Of a stretch of DNA of 64,000 nucleotides, positions 50,393-59,284 are shown piece by piece. The DNA is from Gordonia polyisoprenivorans NBRC 16320 = JCM 10675 (lineage in GTDB: Bacteria > Actinomycetota > Actinomycetes > Mycobacteriales > Mycobacteriaceae): positions 62,001 through 126,000 of the forward strand of contig NZ_BAEI01000031.1 of NCBI RefSeq assembly GCF_000241325.1, given 5' to 3'. Each line of letters opens with the position of its first letter. Positions within the stretch are counted from its first letter, which is position 1. Under the pieces are notes generated by a model. It was given only the letters and a program-made list of their open reading frames with translations, did no database searches and was not told the DNA's origin. The position numbers and the translations under genes are program-made.

Positions 50393-51676
50393 ATGACCGA
50401 ACTCGGCTCGTCGCGCATCCGGCGTGCCTATGAGGATTTCCTCTCCGGCATCACACCGCCCTCCGACGCGGTGCGTTCCGTGGTGCGTGATTCGTGGTCG
50501 AGGTCGTTGTCGCGCGGGGTCGATCCGATCGAGGCGCTCCCCGAGGACGACACCAGCGCGAGCATGACGATGGCCGAGTTCACGCGATACCGCGAGGCCC
50601 ATCCGATCACGTCGGTGCGCCCGCTCGTGCAGTCGTTGATGCTCGACGACATCGCCGACTCCGGCGTCGTTGTCGCACTCACCGATCAGGTCGGACGACT
50701 GCTGTGGGTCGAGGGCAGCACCGACGCCGTCGACCGTGCGAGCCGCATCAACTTCGTCGAGGGCTCGGTGTGGAGCGAGGACGTCGTCGGCACCAACGCA
50801 CCGGGCCTGGCACTCGCGGTCGGCAAGGGTGTGCAGGTGATCGGACCGGAACACTTCGCGGGCTCGGTGCAGGACTTCAGCTGTGCCGCCGCGCCCGTCC
50901 ACGACCCGGTGACCGGACATGTCATCGGCGTCATCGATGTGACCGGTGGCCGCGAGGTGGCCGCACCGTTCGCCCTGGCCGCCGTCCGTTCGGTGGTGGC
51001 CGCAGTCGAACGCGAACTGCAGTCCCAGGCGGTCAACCTGGCCGACCCGGCGACCTTCGCGTCGTCGCAGGACAAGGGTGATGCGCGGCTGACGGTATTG
51101 GGCGACAACAATTATCGATGGCATCGGGAGGGTGATCCGGCCGGAGAGCGGACGCTGTCGCGCCGGCACGCCGAGATCCTGTTGCTGCTGCAGGAGTATC
51201 CCGAGGGCCTCAACACCGAACAACTCGCCATGCACCTGGCCGGCGACGGCATCGACCCGGTCACCGTGCGCGCCGAGATCTCGAGGCTGCGCCGTGATCT
51301 CGGCAACGACGTGGTCACCTCGCGGCCCTACCGCCTGACCGTCGACATGACCTCCGACGTCGCCGACCTGCGCCGGCGTATCGCCGAGCGCGGCGAACTG
51401 CCGTCGGTGATCGACGAACTCGGCCGCGGTGGACTGCTGGTGGAGTCGACGGCGCCGGGCATCACCGAGATCTTCGAAGTGGTCCGTGAGGATGTGCGGT
51501 CGCGGGTGATCGCCGAGGGAGATGTCGGGGCCCTGCGGACCTGGACGTCATCGATCCACGGTCGCGATGATCTCGTCGCGTGGCGTCGACTCGAGCACCG
51601 CCTTCCCGTGGGACATCCCGACCGCGCCGTGGTCGGCGGGCGAATCAGGTTGCTGGACAAGCGATACGGGGTCTGA
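50393..51676 (+). CDS. GAF-domain transcriptional regulator with winged-helix C-domain
   Basis: A 427-residue protein from ATG 50393. Residues about 20-220 are the AcoR-like sensor half (FVEGSVWSEDVVGTNAPGLA, FSCAAAPVHDPVTGHVIGVI), close in style to the regulator at 9204. In place of AAA and Fis domains it has a winged-helix region (RRHAEILLLLQEYPEGLNTE, VTVRAEISRLRRDLGNDVVT). It points at the aldehyde dehydrogenase gene 700 bases downstream, in front of which several GCAAC half-sites lie, so it probably controls that gene in response to an aldehyde or alcohol. Confidence 0.82.
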   Translation: MTELGSSRIRRAYEDFLSGITPPSDAVRSVVRDSWSRSLSRGVDPIEALPEDDTSASMTMAEFTRYREAHPITSVRPLVQSLMLDDIADSGVVVALTDQVGRLLWVEGSTDAVDRASRINFVEGSVWSEDVVGTNAPGLALAVGKGVQVIGPEHFAGSVQDFSCAAAPVHDPVTGHVIGVIDVTGGREVAAPFALAAVRSVVAAVERELQSQAVNLADPATFASSQDKGDARLTVLGDNNYRWHREGDPAGERTLSRRHAEILLLLQEYPEGLNTEQLAMHLAGDGIDPVTVRAEISRLRRDLGNDVVTSRPYRLTVDMTSDVADLRRRIAERGELPSVIDELGRGGLLVESTAPGITEIFEVVREDVRSRVIAEGDVGALRTWTSSIHGRDDLVAWRRLEHRLPVGHPDRAVVGGRIRLLDKRYGV

Positions 51677-51733
51677 CCCGGCCTGTGGCGCGAGGCGTCC
51701 GAGGATGTGGCCACTCCGCGTCATGGAGCCTTG

Positions 51734-51816
51734 TACGAATACAGATTCCACATGAGCGGACCGCCGACCCGAAAATCACGGCGTGTCGCGCCGGATCCGT
51801 GGAAGTTATATTCCGC
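51734..51816. repeat. 83-base palindromic element, copy 2 (inverted, degenerate right arm)
   Basis: The left arm TACGAATACAGATTCCAC (51734-51751) is identical to copy 1 at 8102. The right arm (from about 51799, GTGGAAGTTATATTCCG) is diverged. The interior TGAGCGG and CCCGAAAATC match the reverse complement of copy 1, so this copy is in the opposite orientation. It again lies between two convergent genes (stops at 51676 and 51836). Confidence 0.75.
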
Positions 51817-51835
51817 ATCGGCGTGCCCGCGGCCC

Positions 51836-52012
51836 TCAGGGCTGCGCGTCGGGCATCGAACCGATGAGCAGCAGCGCCGCCGCGATGGTGGTCACGATGC
51901 ACAGCACCACGAGCAGCAGCCCGACGCCCAATGTGACGAGCGGGTGCGGTTCGGACTCGTCGCGAGTACCGGCCGTGCCGCGTTGTGCGGGATCGTTCTG
52001 AGCGAGAACCAT
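51836..52012 (-). CDS. Small hypothetical single-helix membrane protein
   Basis: A 58-residue protein from ATG 52012 with GGAGGGTGG a little upstream. A hydrophilic N-terminus (AQNDPAQRGTAGTRDESEPH) is followed by one transmembrane helix (LVTLGVGLLLVVLCIVTTIA) ending in MPDAQP. It converges on the GAF regulator, with the palindromic element between them. No homologue is recognised, so it is a weak gene call supported mainly by the ribosome site and helix. Confidence 0.45.
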   Translation of the reverse strand: MVLAQNDPAQRGTAGTRDESEPHPLVTLGVGLLLVVLCIVTTIAAALLLIGSMPDAQP

Positions 52013-52245
52013 CGTGGCACCACCCTCCTGGCAGCTCGATCTGACATATTGCAGATACTGAATCAGATTACGAAAACTGGATCTTAGTGGTTGTGGGCAC
52101 CTTCCACGACTTGAGTACCGCGAATCGCCCTTTGCACACCAGGCAATCGGTGCGAATTCCTCTTTTCGGCGGACCCAACGTCGGGCCAACGGTGAGTGGA
52201 TCAGGCCTGCCACTCACGGCACCTGACCTGCCGTTTCGTGGCGAT

Positions 52246-52302
52246 GCAACGTTGCGAACGCGTCTGCAACGTGGCTGCAACCACAGCCCTCCTACTCTGT
52301 GG
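52246..52302. promoter_or_regulatory. Cluster of GCAAC dyads upstream of the ThcA-like gene
   Basis: The perfect palindrome GCAACGTTGC (52246-52255) is followed by CTGCAACGTGGCTGCAACC, giving three GCAAC half-sites and a GTTGC-N10-GCAAC dyad. CCACAG and CTGTGG (52281-52302) form a further dyad. They lie 90-145 bases upstream of the aldehyde dehydrogenase ATG, in a 377-base gap with no gene, and are plausible sites for the GAF regulator at 50393. Confidence 0.45.
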
Positions 52303-52389
52303 AACAGATCACACCGGCTGCCGTCGCGGCTCGGTGTGACATCCCGCAACTGGCCGACGCCTGTTACTGCACTGAGGAGCTGGACACAC

Positions 52390-53913
52390 ATGACTGTTTA
52401 CGCGAAGCCGGGTACCGAGGGTTCGGTGATGAGCTTTGAGTCGCGTTACGACAACTGGATCGGTGGTCAGTGGACCCCGCCGGTGAAGGGTCAGTACTTC
52501 GAGAATCCGTCTCCGGTCGACGGCAAGACGTTCTGTGAGGTCGCCCGGTCGACCGCCGAGGACATTGATCTCGCACTCGATGCCGCGCACAAGGCCGCAC
52601 CGCAGTGGGGCAAGACCTCGGTCGCCGAACGTTCGCTGGTGCTGCTGCGCATCGCCGATCGTCTCGAGGAAAACCTCGAGAAGATCGCCGTTGCCGAGAC
52701 CTGGGACAACGGCAAGGCGGTCCGCGAGACCCTCGCCGCCGACATCCCGCTCGCCGTCGATCACTTCCGCTACTTCGCCGGCGCCCTGCGCGCCCAGGAG
52801 GGATCGATCTCGGAGGTCGACGAGGACACCGTCGCCTACCACTTCCACGAGCCGCTCGGTGTGGTCGGCCAGATCATCCCGTGGAACTTCCCGATCCTCA
52901 TGGCCGTGTGGAAGCTCGCGCCCGCGCTCGCCGCAGGCAACGCCGTCGTCCTCAAGCCGGCCGAGCAGACCCCCGCGTCGATCCTCTACGTCATGAGCCT
53001 GATCGCCGACCTGCTGCCCGCGGGCGTGATCAACATCGTCAACGGCTTCGGTGTGGAGGCGGGCAAGCCGCTCGCATCGAGCAACCGCATCCGCAAGATC
53101 GCCTTCACCGGTGAGACCACCACCGGCCGGCTGATCATGCAGTATGCGTCGGAGAACCTGATCCCGGTCACCCTCGAGCTCGGCGGCAAAAGCCCCAACA
53201 TCTTCTTCAACGATGTGATGAGCGCCGACGACGGCTTCCTCGATCGTGCGCTCGAGGGCTTCTCGATGTTCGCGCTCAACCAGGGTGAGGTCTGCACCTG
53301 CCCGAGCCGCGCGCTCATCCAGGAGGACATCTACGACGACTTCATCGGCAAGGCCGTCGATCGTGTCTCGAAGATCAAGCAGGGCAACCCGCTCGACACC
53401 GACACCATGATGGGCGCCCAGGCCTCCAACGATCAGTTCGAGAAGATCAGCTCCTACCTGGCCATCGGCAAGGAAGAGGGCGCGAAGGTCCTCATCGGTG
53501 GCGAGCCGGCCGACCTCGGCGGCGACCTCTCGGGCGGCTACTACATCAAGCCGACGGTGTTCGACGGCCACAACAAGATGCGCATCTTCCAGGAGGAGAT
53601 CTTCGGCCCGGTGCTGGCCGTGACCACCTTCAAGGACTACGCCGACGCCATCCACATCGCCAACGACACCCTCTACGGACTCGGTGCCGGTGTGTGGAGC
53701 CGTGACGGTGCCACCGCCTACCGTGCGGGCCGCGAGATCCAGGCCGGCCGTGTGTGGACCAACACCTACCACGACTACCCGGCCCACGCCGCGTTCGGTG
53801 GCTACAAGCAGTCCGGCATCGGACGCGAGACCCACCTGATGATGCTCGAGCACTACCAGCAGACCAAGAACCTCCTGGTCGGATACGCTCAGAGTGCGAA
53901 GGGATTCTTCTAA
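52390..53913 (+). CDS. thcA: Aldehyde dehydrogenase, ThcA/acetaldehyde dehydrogenase type
   Basis: A 507-residue NAD-dependent enzyme very like Rhodococcus ThcA. It opens [20 protein letters not shown] and has [31 protein letters not shown] with the general base, and the catalytic cysteine in [31 protein letters not shown] and [15 protein letters not shown] complete the fold. It oxidises acetaldehyde and other aliphatic aldehydes to acids. GAGGAG lies 11 bases before ATG 52390. It forms a two-gene unit with the DUF779 gene 17 bases downstream, a pairing found widely in bacteria. Confidence 0.92.
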   Translation: MTVYAKPGTEGSVMSFESRYDNWIGGQWTPPVKGQYFENPSPVDGKTFCEVARSTAEDIDLALDAAHKAAPQWGKTSVAERSLVLLRIADRLEENLEKIAVAETWDNGKAVRETLAADIPLAVDHFRYFAGALRAQEGSISEVDEDTVAYHFHEPLGVVGQIIPWNFPILMAVWKLAPALAAGNAVVLKPAEQTPASILYVMSLIADLLPAGVINIVNGFGVEAGKPLASSNRIRKIAFTGETTTGRLIMQYASENLIPVTLELGGKSPNIFFNDVMSADDGFLDRALEGFSMFALNQGEVCTCPSRALIQEDIYDDFIGKAVDRVSKIKQGNPLDTDTMMGAQASNDQFEKISSYLAIGKEEGAKVLIGGEPADLGGDLSGGYYIKPTVFDGHNKMRIFQEEIFGPVLAVTTFKDYADAIHIANDTLYGLGAGVWSRDGATAYRAGREIQAGRVWTNTYHDYPAHAAFGGYKQSGIGRETHLMMLEHYQQTKNLLVGYAQSAKGFF

Positions 53914-53930
53914 ACCGAAGAGGTGCAACG

Positions 53931-54356
53931 ATGACCACCGAACAGAACGTTCCTGATCGGGTGGTCGCCACAGACGCCGCCGTGCAGCTCCTGACCAAGT
54001 TGTCGGAGCTGCACGGCGGACTCATGATCCACCAGTCCGGTGGATGCTGTGACGGTTCCGCCCCCATGTGCTACCCCGTCGGGGAGTACCGAGTGGGCCA
54101 GCGCGACGTGCTGGTCGGCGAGATCGATCTGCCCGAACCCATTCCGGCAGTACGGGTCTGGATCAACGGCGATCAGTTCGAACTGTGGAAACACACGCAG
54201 TTGATCCTCGACGTGGTGCCCGGACGGGGCGCCGGATTCAGCCTGGAATCCCCCGAAGGAGTGCGATTCCTCTCGCGGGCAAGGGCTTTCAGTGAGGACG
54301 AGAATGCCGTGCTGTCGGCGAACCCGCCGTTGACCGGTGCGGCGGTCGGCGTCTGA
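53931..54356 (+). CDS. DUF779-family protein partner of aldehyde dehydrogenase
   Basis: A 141-residue protein with the DUF779 pattern: ATDAAVQLLTKLSELHGGLM, the Cys-rich MIHQSGGCCDGSAPMCYP, and FELWKHTQLILDVVPGRGAG. It starts 17 bases after the aldehyde dehydrogenase stop behind GAAGAGG. DUF779 genes travel with acetaldehyde or ThcA-type dehydrogenases, and the conserved CC and C residues suggest metal or thiol chemistry that supports the enzyme. No activity is established. Confidence 0.9.
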   Translation: MTTEQNVPDRVVATDAAVQLLTKLSELHGGLMIHQSGGCCDGSAPMCYPVGEYRVGQRDVLVGEIDLPEPIPAVRVWINGDQFELWKHTQLILDVVPGRGAGFSLESPEGVRFLSRARAFSEDENAVLSANPPLTGAAVGV

Positions 54357-54384
54357 TCGTTTCCGCGACGTACCAATCGGCATG

Positions 54385-54417
54385 TGCCCGTTGGCTCGCT
54401 CGGCGAGCCGGCGGGCA
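54385..54417 (+). terminator. Hairpin after the aldehyde dehydrogenase-DUF779 unit
   Basis: TGCCCG and GGCTCG pair with CGAGCC and CGGGCA around CTCGG, with a TT/GG internal bulge. The hairpin lies 28 bases after the DUF779 stop and is followed by TTCGTCGTGT, not a T-run. It is the expected end of that transcript. Confidence 0.55.
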
Positions 54418-54563
54418 TTCGTCGTGTCGAGAGGATGTCTGTCGTCTCATCGGGGGAAATGTCCGAAACCGGCAATGGTCGATATTTGCCGCTGTTACCG
54501 TCGAGGCTGTTGCGTAGTGCAACCAAGTCCACCAATGGCGATGTGACGGAGGCGAATTACCCG

Positions 54564-55271
54564 ATGAAACGTGTGATGACCAGTGCCCTTGCGGTCGGAG
54601 CGGTCGTGGGTGCCGCATCCCTGATGGTCCCGGCAACGGCGTCGGCGGCGCCGGTGTCGTCGGCGAACTGCGCGAGGATCGCGACACCGACGGCGCCGAA
54701 CGGATGGGGGAACAGCTTCGGTGACGAACAGGGTCAGGCAGGCAAGATCACGGCAACCAACGTGAGCGACGACGACGGATCACTGGAGTTCGCGACGAGT
54801 CCGCAGGTACCGCGTCAGGCGTCGTACCACTCGGCGGGGAAGCTGCCGTTGACCCAGCTGGCCGGAAAGCCGTTGACCTTCCAGAAGTCCACGGGCAATG
54901 CGAACTGGCAGATCCGGGTGACCGGCGCGAACACAGGTGAAGGGAATGGCTTCGCGACGCTGGTCTGGTCGGCTTCCGACGCAGCGGGTGCGCCTGACGC
55001 CGCATCGTCCGATCAATGGTGGGCAACCCGCTCCCTGGGCACGATCCCGCGGGGCCAGACCGGCACTCTTGCCGAGCTGACCACCGCCGCCAACTCCGGC
55101 GGAAAGGCCACGGTCGTCGAGGATTACGGCATCTCCAGCCAGCCAAACGGCGGCACCGGCACCGTGCACGTCGACAACGTGACCTTCAACGGCTGCACGA
55201 CCAACTTCGCGGTCCGGAGCAGCAACGGCTCGCTGGGCGGCATTCAACTCCCGAGCTTCGGATCGTCGTAA
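54564..55271 (+). CDS. Secreted hypothetical protein
   Basis: A 235-residue protein with a clear Sec signal peptide: MKRVMTSALAVGAVVGAASL, then a hydrophobic core and cleavage after ATASA (about residue 28). The mature part is Gly/Ser/Thr/Asn-rich, has two Cys that could pair (SANCARIA and NGCTTNF), and looks like a beta-sandwich (LTFQKSTGNANWQIRVTGAN, GTVHVDNVTFNGC). No family is assigned; a carbohydrate- or surface-binding role is only a guess. GGAGG lies 12 bases before the ATG. Three short repeats of CGGATCGTCGTAA run through the end of the gene. Confidence 0.72.
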   Translation: MKRVMTSALAVGAVVGAASLMVPATASAAPVSSANCARIATPTAPNGWGNSFGDEQGQAGKITATNVSDDDGSLEFATSPQVPRQASYHSAGKLPLTQLAGKPLTFQKSTGNANWQIRVTGANTGEGNGFATLVWSASDAAGAPDAASSDQWWATRSLGTIPRGQTGTLAELTTAANSGGKATVVEDYGISSQPNGGTGTVHVDNVTFNGCTTNFAVRSSNGSLGGIQLPSFGSS

Positions 55272-55319
55272 CCCGGATCGTCGTAATCCGGCGTCGTAAT
55301 CCGTTGTGACGCTGGGGTG

Positions 55320-56144
55320 TCAGTCAGCATCGAGCCACCAGCCCCGCACCATGCCGGGTGGCCGGCCGGGTTCGATGTAGTGCTCGGTGCCGAAGGCGAA
55401 CGGGAACGCCTCGACCGGGAGTGCCAGTAGCTGACGGACGTCGCTCTGGCTGGCGTGGCAGGCCAACGCTTCGCGTTTGGCCGTCACGTCGTCGCCGAGA
55501 TCGACGGCCCAATGCAATTCGGCTTCCGGTGTGCCGATCGGATTGCCGTCGTCGCCCGGAGCATCCGGGTTGAATCCGTCGGTGTTGTTCTCGCCGGTGA
55601 GGCCCATCTCGGCGGCCAGGACGAACAGCTGGCGCATGAGGTCACGATTCATCGTGACCTCCAGGTAGCGCGGTCGCTTGACGGCGAGTTCTGCTGCGGC
55701 GCGGGTGGTGTGGTGCAGCATCACGTGATCGGGATGACCGTAGCCGCCGTGCCAGTCGTAGCCGACGACGACGTCGGCGCCCTCCTCGTCGAGGATGCCG
55801 GCAAGTCGGCGAGCCGCTTGCTCGACGGGCGCGCGGGAGAAGACGCCGTCGGTGCCGTTCTGGGTCCACCCGGTCATCCCCGAATCGGCGTATCCGAGCC
55901 ACGCCACGCGCGCGGTGCCGGTGATCGCCGCCGACGCCTCGGCTTCACCGCGACGTCTCATGGCCACCGTTTCTCCGGGAGCGAGATCATCGGGCACGTC
56001 GCCGTCGCCGTGCTCTCCCGGGTCGCCGTCGGTGCAGTAGACGACGACCACCCGGTGCCCCTCACGTGCGGCGCGGATCATGCTGCCCGCGGTGGCCGTG
56101 GCCTCGTCGTCGGGATGGGCGTGGACGAAGACGATGGTGCTCAT
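55320..56144 (-). CDS. PIG-L/LmbE-family deacetylase
   Basis: A 274-residue zinc hydrolase with the family motif VHAHPDDEATATAGS at residues 6-20 and the third zinc ligand in WHGGYGHPDH. The fold is shared with MshB (GlcNAc-inositol deacetylase) and Mca (mycothiol conjugate amidase) of the mycothiol pathway. Length and the SGMTGWTQNGTDGVFSR segment do not place it firmly in either. The organism clearly uses mycothiol, so a role on mycothiol conjugates is possible. It is a single gene. Confidence 0.88.
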   Translation of the reverse strand: MSTIVFVHAHPDDEATATAGSMIRAAREGHRVVVVYCTDGDPGEHGDGDVPDDLAPGETVAMRRRGEAEASAAITGTARVAWLGYADSGMTGWTQNGTDGVFSRAPVEQAARRLAGILDEEGADVVVGYDWHGGYGHPDHVMLHHTTRAAAELAVKRPRYLEVTMNRDLMRQLFVLAAEMGLTGENNTDGFNPDAPGDDGNPIGTPEAELHWAVDLGDDVTAKREALACHASQSDVRQLLALPVEAFPFAFGTEHYIEPGRPPGMVRGWWLDAD

Positions 56145-56268
56145 GCGCTACAGCATCTCAGGTCGGGGCCCGCGGGGTGCTCGTCGCAGTACGCTGCTTG
56201 CAGCACTGCCATGAACTCACACCCGAAGCGCGTGCTGGTATGCGCAGAAGATTCGGAAAGTTGTCACC

Positions 56269-56757
56269 ATGCCCAACTCCCAGCCGCCTGCAACGGTGGA
56301 TGCCATCGACGGGAGCATCCTGGCCGCGCTCGCCGATGATCCACGAGCCACCGTCCTGGCGATTGCGGATCGGACACAACTCTCGCGGAACACCGTGCAG
56401 GCCCGGCTGTCGAAGCTCGAGCAACGGGGAGTGCTGCGCTCCTTCGAGCGCAGTATCGATCCGGCGGCGCTCGGTTACCCGCTCACCGCATTCATCCTGA
56501 CGAATGTCACCCAGAGCCAATTGACGCCGATCGCGTCGGCACTCGGTGACGTTCCCGAGGTGGTCGAGGTCCACGGGCTCAGCGGGATCAGCGACCTGCT
56601 CGTGCATGTCGTCGCTCGCGATGCGGACGATCTGTATCGAATCGCCGGCCAGATTCTCGACATCCCCGGGGTCACGCGGACGACCACCGCGCTCGTGATG
56701 CGAAAACTGGTCGACTATCGGTTATCCGGGCTCTTGGAGCGGTTGACCGCGGACTGA
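56269..56757 (+). CDS. Lrp/AsnC-family transcriptional regulator
   Basis: A 162-residue regulator. The N-terminal helix-turn-helix is VLAIADRTQLSRNTVQARLS (about residues 30-50), and the C-terminal RAM effector domain contains EVHGLSGISDLLVHVVARDA and the IPGVTRTTTALVM strand. Lrp proteins usually sense an amino acid. It lies 183 bases upstream of the transketolase/E1-like gene on the same strand and probably controls it, which would suggest an amino-acid-derived 2-oxo acid as substrate. Confidence 0.9.
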   Translation: MPNSQPPATVDAIDGSILAALADDPRATVLAIADRTQLSRNTVQARLSKLEQRGVLRSFERSIDPAALGYPLTAFILTNVTQSQLTPIASALGDVPEVVEVHGLSGISDLLVHVVARDADDLYRIAGQILDIPGVTRTTTALVMRKLVDYRLSGLLERLTAD

Positions 56758-56940
56758 CCCCAACCGGCAAGCAAGCAACCGGTTTCGAGGCTGTTGCACA
56801 TACTGCTCACCGACGATCCGGCCTTCCGAGGGATGGTGTGCACAATGCTGAGATCGCACGGCGCCGCTTGATTGATGTGCGCGCCGGTGGTCGACTGGGG
56901 GACGAGTTCTGCACCCAGAGCCGGGTAAGGATGCCACCCC

Positions 56941-59277
56941 ATGAAGTCAGCTCAGATCGTCGATCCGACCGAGCCCTCCGCCGACACCGTCACGCCGGAC
57001 GCCCTCCGCAGCATCGAGGAGCGCGTGCTGTGGTTGTCCACGGCCATCATTCATCACGCGAATCGTGTACGCCCCAACCCGTCCGGGCTGAAGGTCGGAG
57101 GTCACCAGGCCTCGTGTGCATCGATCACGTCGATCATGACCGCGCTGTGGTTCGAGCAACTCACCGACGCCGACCGCGTCTCGGTGAAACCGCACGCATC
57201 GCCTGTGCTGCACGCGATCAACTACCTCTTGGGCGACCTCGACGAGCGCTACCTGACGACATTGCGTGAATTCGGTGGGCTCCAATCGTATCCGAGCCGC
57301 ACCAAGGATCCCGATCCCGCCGACTACTCCACGGGATCCGTCGGCATCGGCGCCACGGCACCGATCTGGGGTGCCATCGCCCGTCGCTACGTCGACGCCA
57401 AGATCGGCCCGGCGGGCAAGGGACGCCAGTACTCCTTGGTCGGCGACGCCGAACTCGACGAGGGCGCGGTGTGGGAAGCCATTCTCGACCCGTCGGTCCG
57501 TGACCTCGGTGAGATCGTGTGGATCGTCGACCTCAATCGGCAGTCGCTGGACCGGGTGGTTCCCAACATCGCGGCCGGGCGGCTGGCGAGCATGTTCGAG
57601 GCCGCCGGCTGGCAGGTGATCACCGTCAAATTCGGCCACCTCCTCGAGACTTTGTTCACCCGTCCGGGTGGCGACGCGTTGCGCGAGCGCATCCTGAGCA
57701 TGCCCAACGCGGAGTACCAGAGGCTGTTGCGTTGTACCGCGCAAGAATTGCGGGCGCGGATGCCCGGTGACGACGAGCGGGCGCCGGAGATCGCCACTCT
57801 CGTCGCGGAACTCGATGATGCGACCCTGACGGCTGCGATCCGCAACCTGGGCGGCCACGACCTCGACGCGTTGCGTCAGGCGTTCGCCGACATCGACGAC
57901 ACCAGGCCGACGGTCATCATCGCGTACACGATCAAGGGTCATGCGCTGCCCACCGAAGGACACCCGCAGAATCACTCGTCGCTGTTGACGGTGGAGCAAT
58001 TCGACGAGTTGGCAACGACGATGGGGATGGATCCCGGACATCCGTGGGCTCGATTCGACCCCGAGACCGACGCGGGACGGATGTGTGTGGAGACCGCACG
58101 TCGACTGACTCGCGCGCCGATTCAGACTCATACTCCGCCAACGGTTCCCGACGACCTCGGACGGACACCGGGCGGAACGTCGACCACGCAGGCGGCCCTG
58201 GGTAGGGCCCTGCTCGCCCTGACCCGCGACGCACCGGAGGCGGCCCAACGCATCGTCACCGTGAGCCCGGACGTCAGCTCGACGACGAACCTCGCCGGAT
58301 GGCTGAACAAGGTGGAGATCTGGTCACCGGCCGAACGACGAAACTGGTTCGACGACGACGCCGAGACGATCATGCACTGGCGGGAGAAGCCGACCGGTCA
58401 GCACATGGAACTGGGGATCGCGGAAACGAACCTCGTCGGGCTGATGGGTGAGCTGGGAGCCACATGGAGCCGGTGGGGCCAGCCGCTGTTTCCCATCGGG
58501 GTGATGTATGACCCGTTTGTGGAGCGGGCTCTGGAACCGTGGTCCTACGGTATCTACGCCGGCGGCCAATCGATCCTGGTCGGTACCCCGTCGGGTGTCA
58601 CACTCGCCGCGGAAGGCGGTGCCCACCAGTCGATCACGACTCCCTCGATCGGCATGGAACAACCCGGCTGCGCCAGCTGGGAACCCGCATTCGTGATCGA
58701 CACCGAATGGACGCTGCTCGCGGCGATGCGTCTGCTGGGGCGCCCCGATGGGAGTTCGGCGTACCTGCGCCTGTCGACCCGACCGGTCGATCAGACACTG
58801 GCGGCGGTGCCCACCGATCCCGCGGCCCGGGAGCGTCGGCGCCGTCAGGTCATCGCCGGTGCCTATCCGCTGCGCCGGGTCGCCGCTCCGGTGGTCACCC
58901 TGGTCGGCATGGGCGCGTTGATGACCGAAACCCTGGCAGCTGCAGAACGTTTGGCTGCTCAGGACATCGCCGCCGACGTCGTGTGTGTCACCAGCCCGGG
59001 CCTTCTCTTCGAGGCACTTCAGGCACGGCGTGGCCTCGCCGAGGCACCCACCTGGATTCTCGACCAGGCGTTCCCGGCCGATCGGGCCACCCCGATGGTC
59101 ACCGTCCTCGACGGTCATCCGCACACCCTGGCATTCCTCGCCGGTATCCGCGGAGTCACCGGTGCCGCGCTCGGCGTCAGCCGCTTCGGCCAGGTCGGTT
59201 CTCTCGATGACGTCTACCGCCACCACGGCATCGACACCGACAGCATCGTGCGGGCCGCACTCGACCTCCTCGGCTGA
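56941..59277 (+). CDS. Thiamine-diphosphate enzyme, transketolase/2-oxoacid dehydrogenase E1-like
   Basis: A 778-residue protein resembling a shortened AceE-type pyruvate dehydrogenase E1 (usually 880-930 residues). PSGLKVGGHQASCASITSIM and SVKPHASPVLHAINYLLGDL are typical E1/transketolase N-domain sequences. The thiamine-diphosphate motif is GDAELDEGAVWEA to WIVDLNRQS. A pyrimidine domain with MELGIAETNLVGLMGELGAT and a transketolase C-domain follow. No E2 or E3 gene is adjacent, so it may act alone as a decarboxylase or ligase, or use E2/E3 made elsewhere. The adjacent Lrp regulator suggests an amino-acid-related substrate. Confidence 0.82.
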   Translation: MKSAQIVDPTEPSADTVTPDALRSIEERVLWLSTAIIHHANRVRPNPSGLKVGGHQASCASITSIMTALWFEQLTDADRVSVKPHASPVLHAINYLLGDLDERYLTTLREFGGLQSYPSRTKDPDPADYSTGSVGIGATAPIWGAIARRYVDAKIGPAGKGRQYSLVGDAELDEGAVWEAILDPSVRDLGEIVWIVDLNRQSLDRVVPNIAAGRLASMFEAAGWQVITVKFGHLLETLFTRPGGDALRERILSMPNAEYQRLLRCTAQELRARMPGDDERAPEIATLVAELDDATLTAAIRNLGGHDLDALRQAFADIDDTRPTVIIAYTIKGHALPTEGHPQNHSSLLTVEQFDELATTMGMDPGHPWARFDPETDAGRMCVETARRLTRAPIQTHTPPTVPDDLGRTPGGTSTTQAALGRALLALTRDAPEAAQRIVTVSPDVSSTTNLAGWLNKVEIWSPAERRNWFDDDAETIMHWREKPTGQHMELGIAETNLVGLMGELGATWSRWGQPLFPIGVMYDPFVERALEPWSYGIYAGGQSILVGTPSGVTLAAEGGAHQSITTPSIGMEQPGCASWEPAFVIDTEWTLLAAMRLLGRPDGSSAYLRLSTRPVDQTLAAVPTDPAARERRRRQVIAGAYPLRRVAAPVVTLVGMGALMTETLAAAERLAAQDIAADVVCVTSPGLLFEALQARRGLAEAPTWILDQAFPADRATPMVTVLDGHPHTLAFLAGIRGVTGAALGVSRFGQVGSLDDVYRHHGIDTDSIVRAALDLLG

Positions 59278-59284
59278 ACCGAGA

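Noticed and set aside
52309..53928. 539-codon minus-strand frame opposite the ThcA-like gene
   Set aside because: Antisense mirror of a complete aldehyde dehydrogenase; the translation has no recognisable domain.
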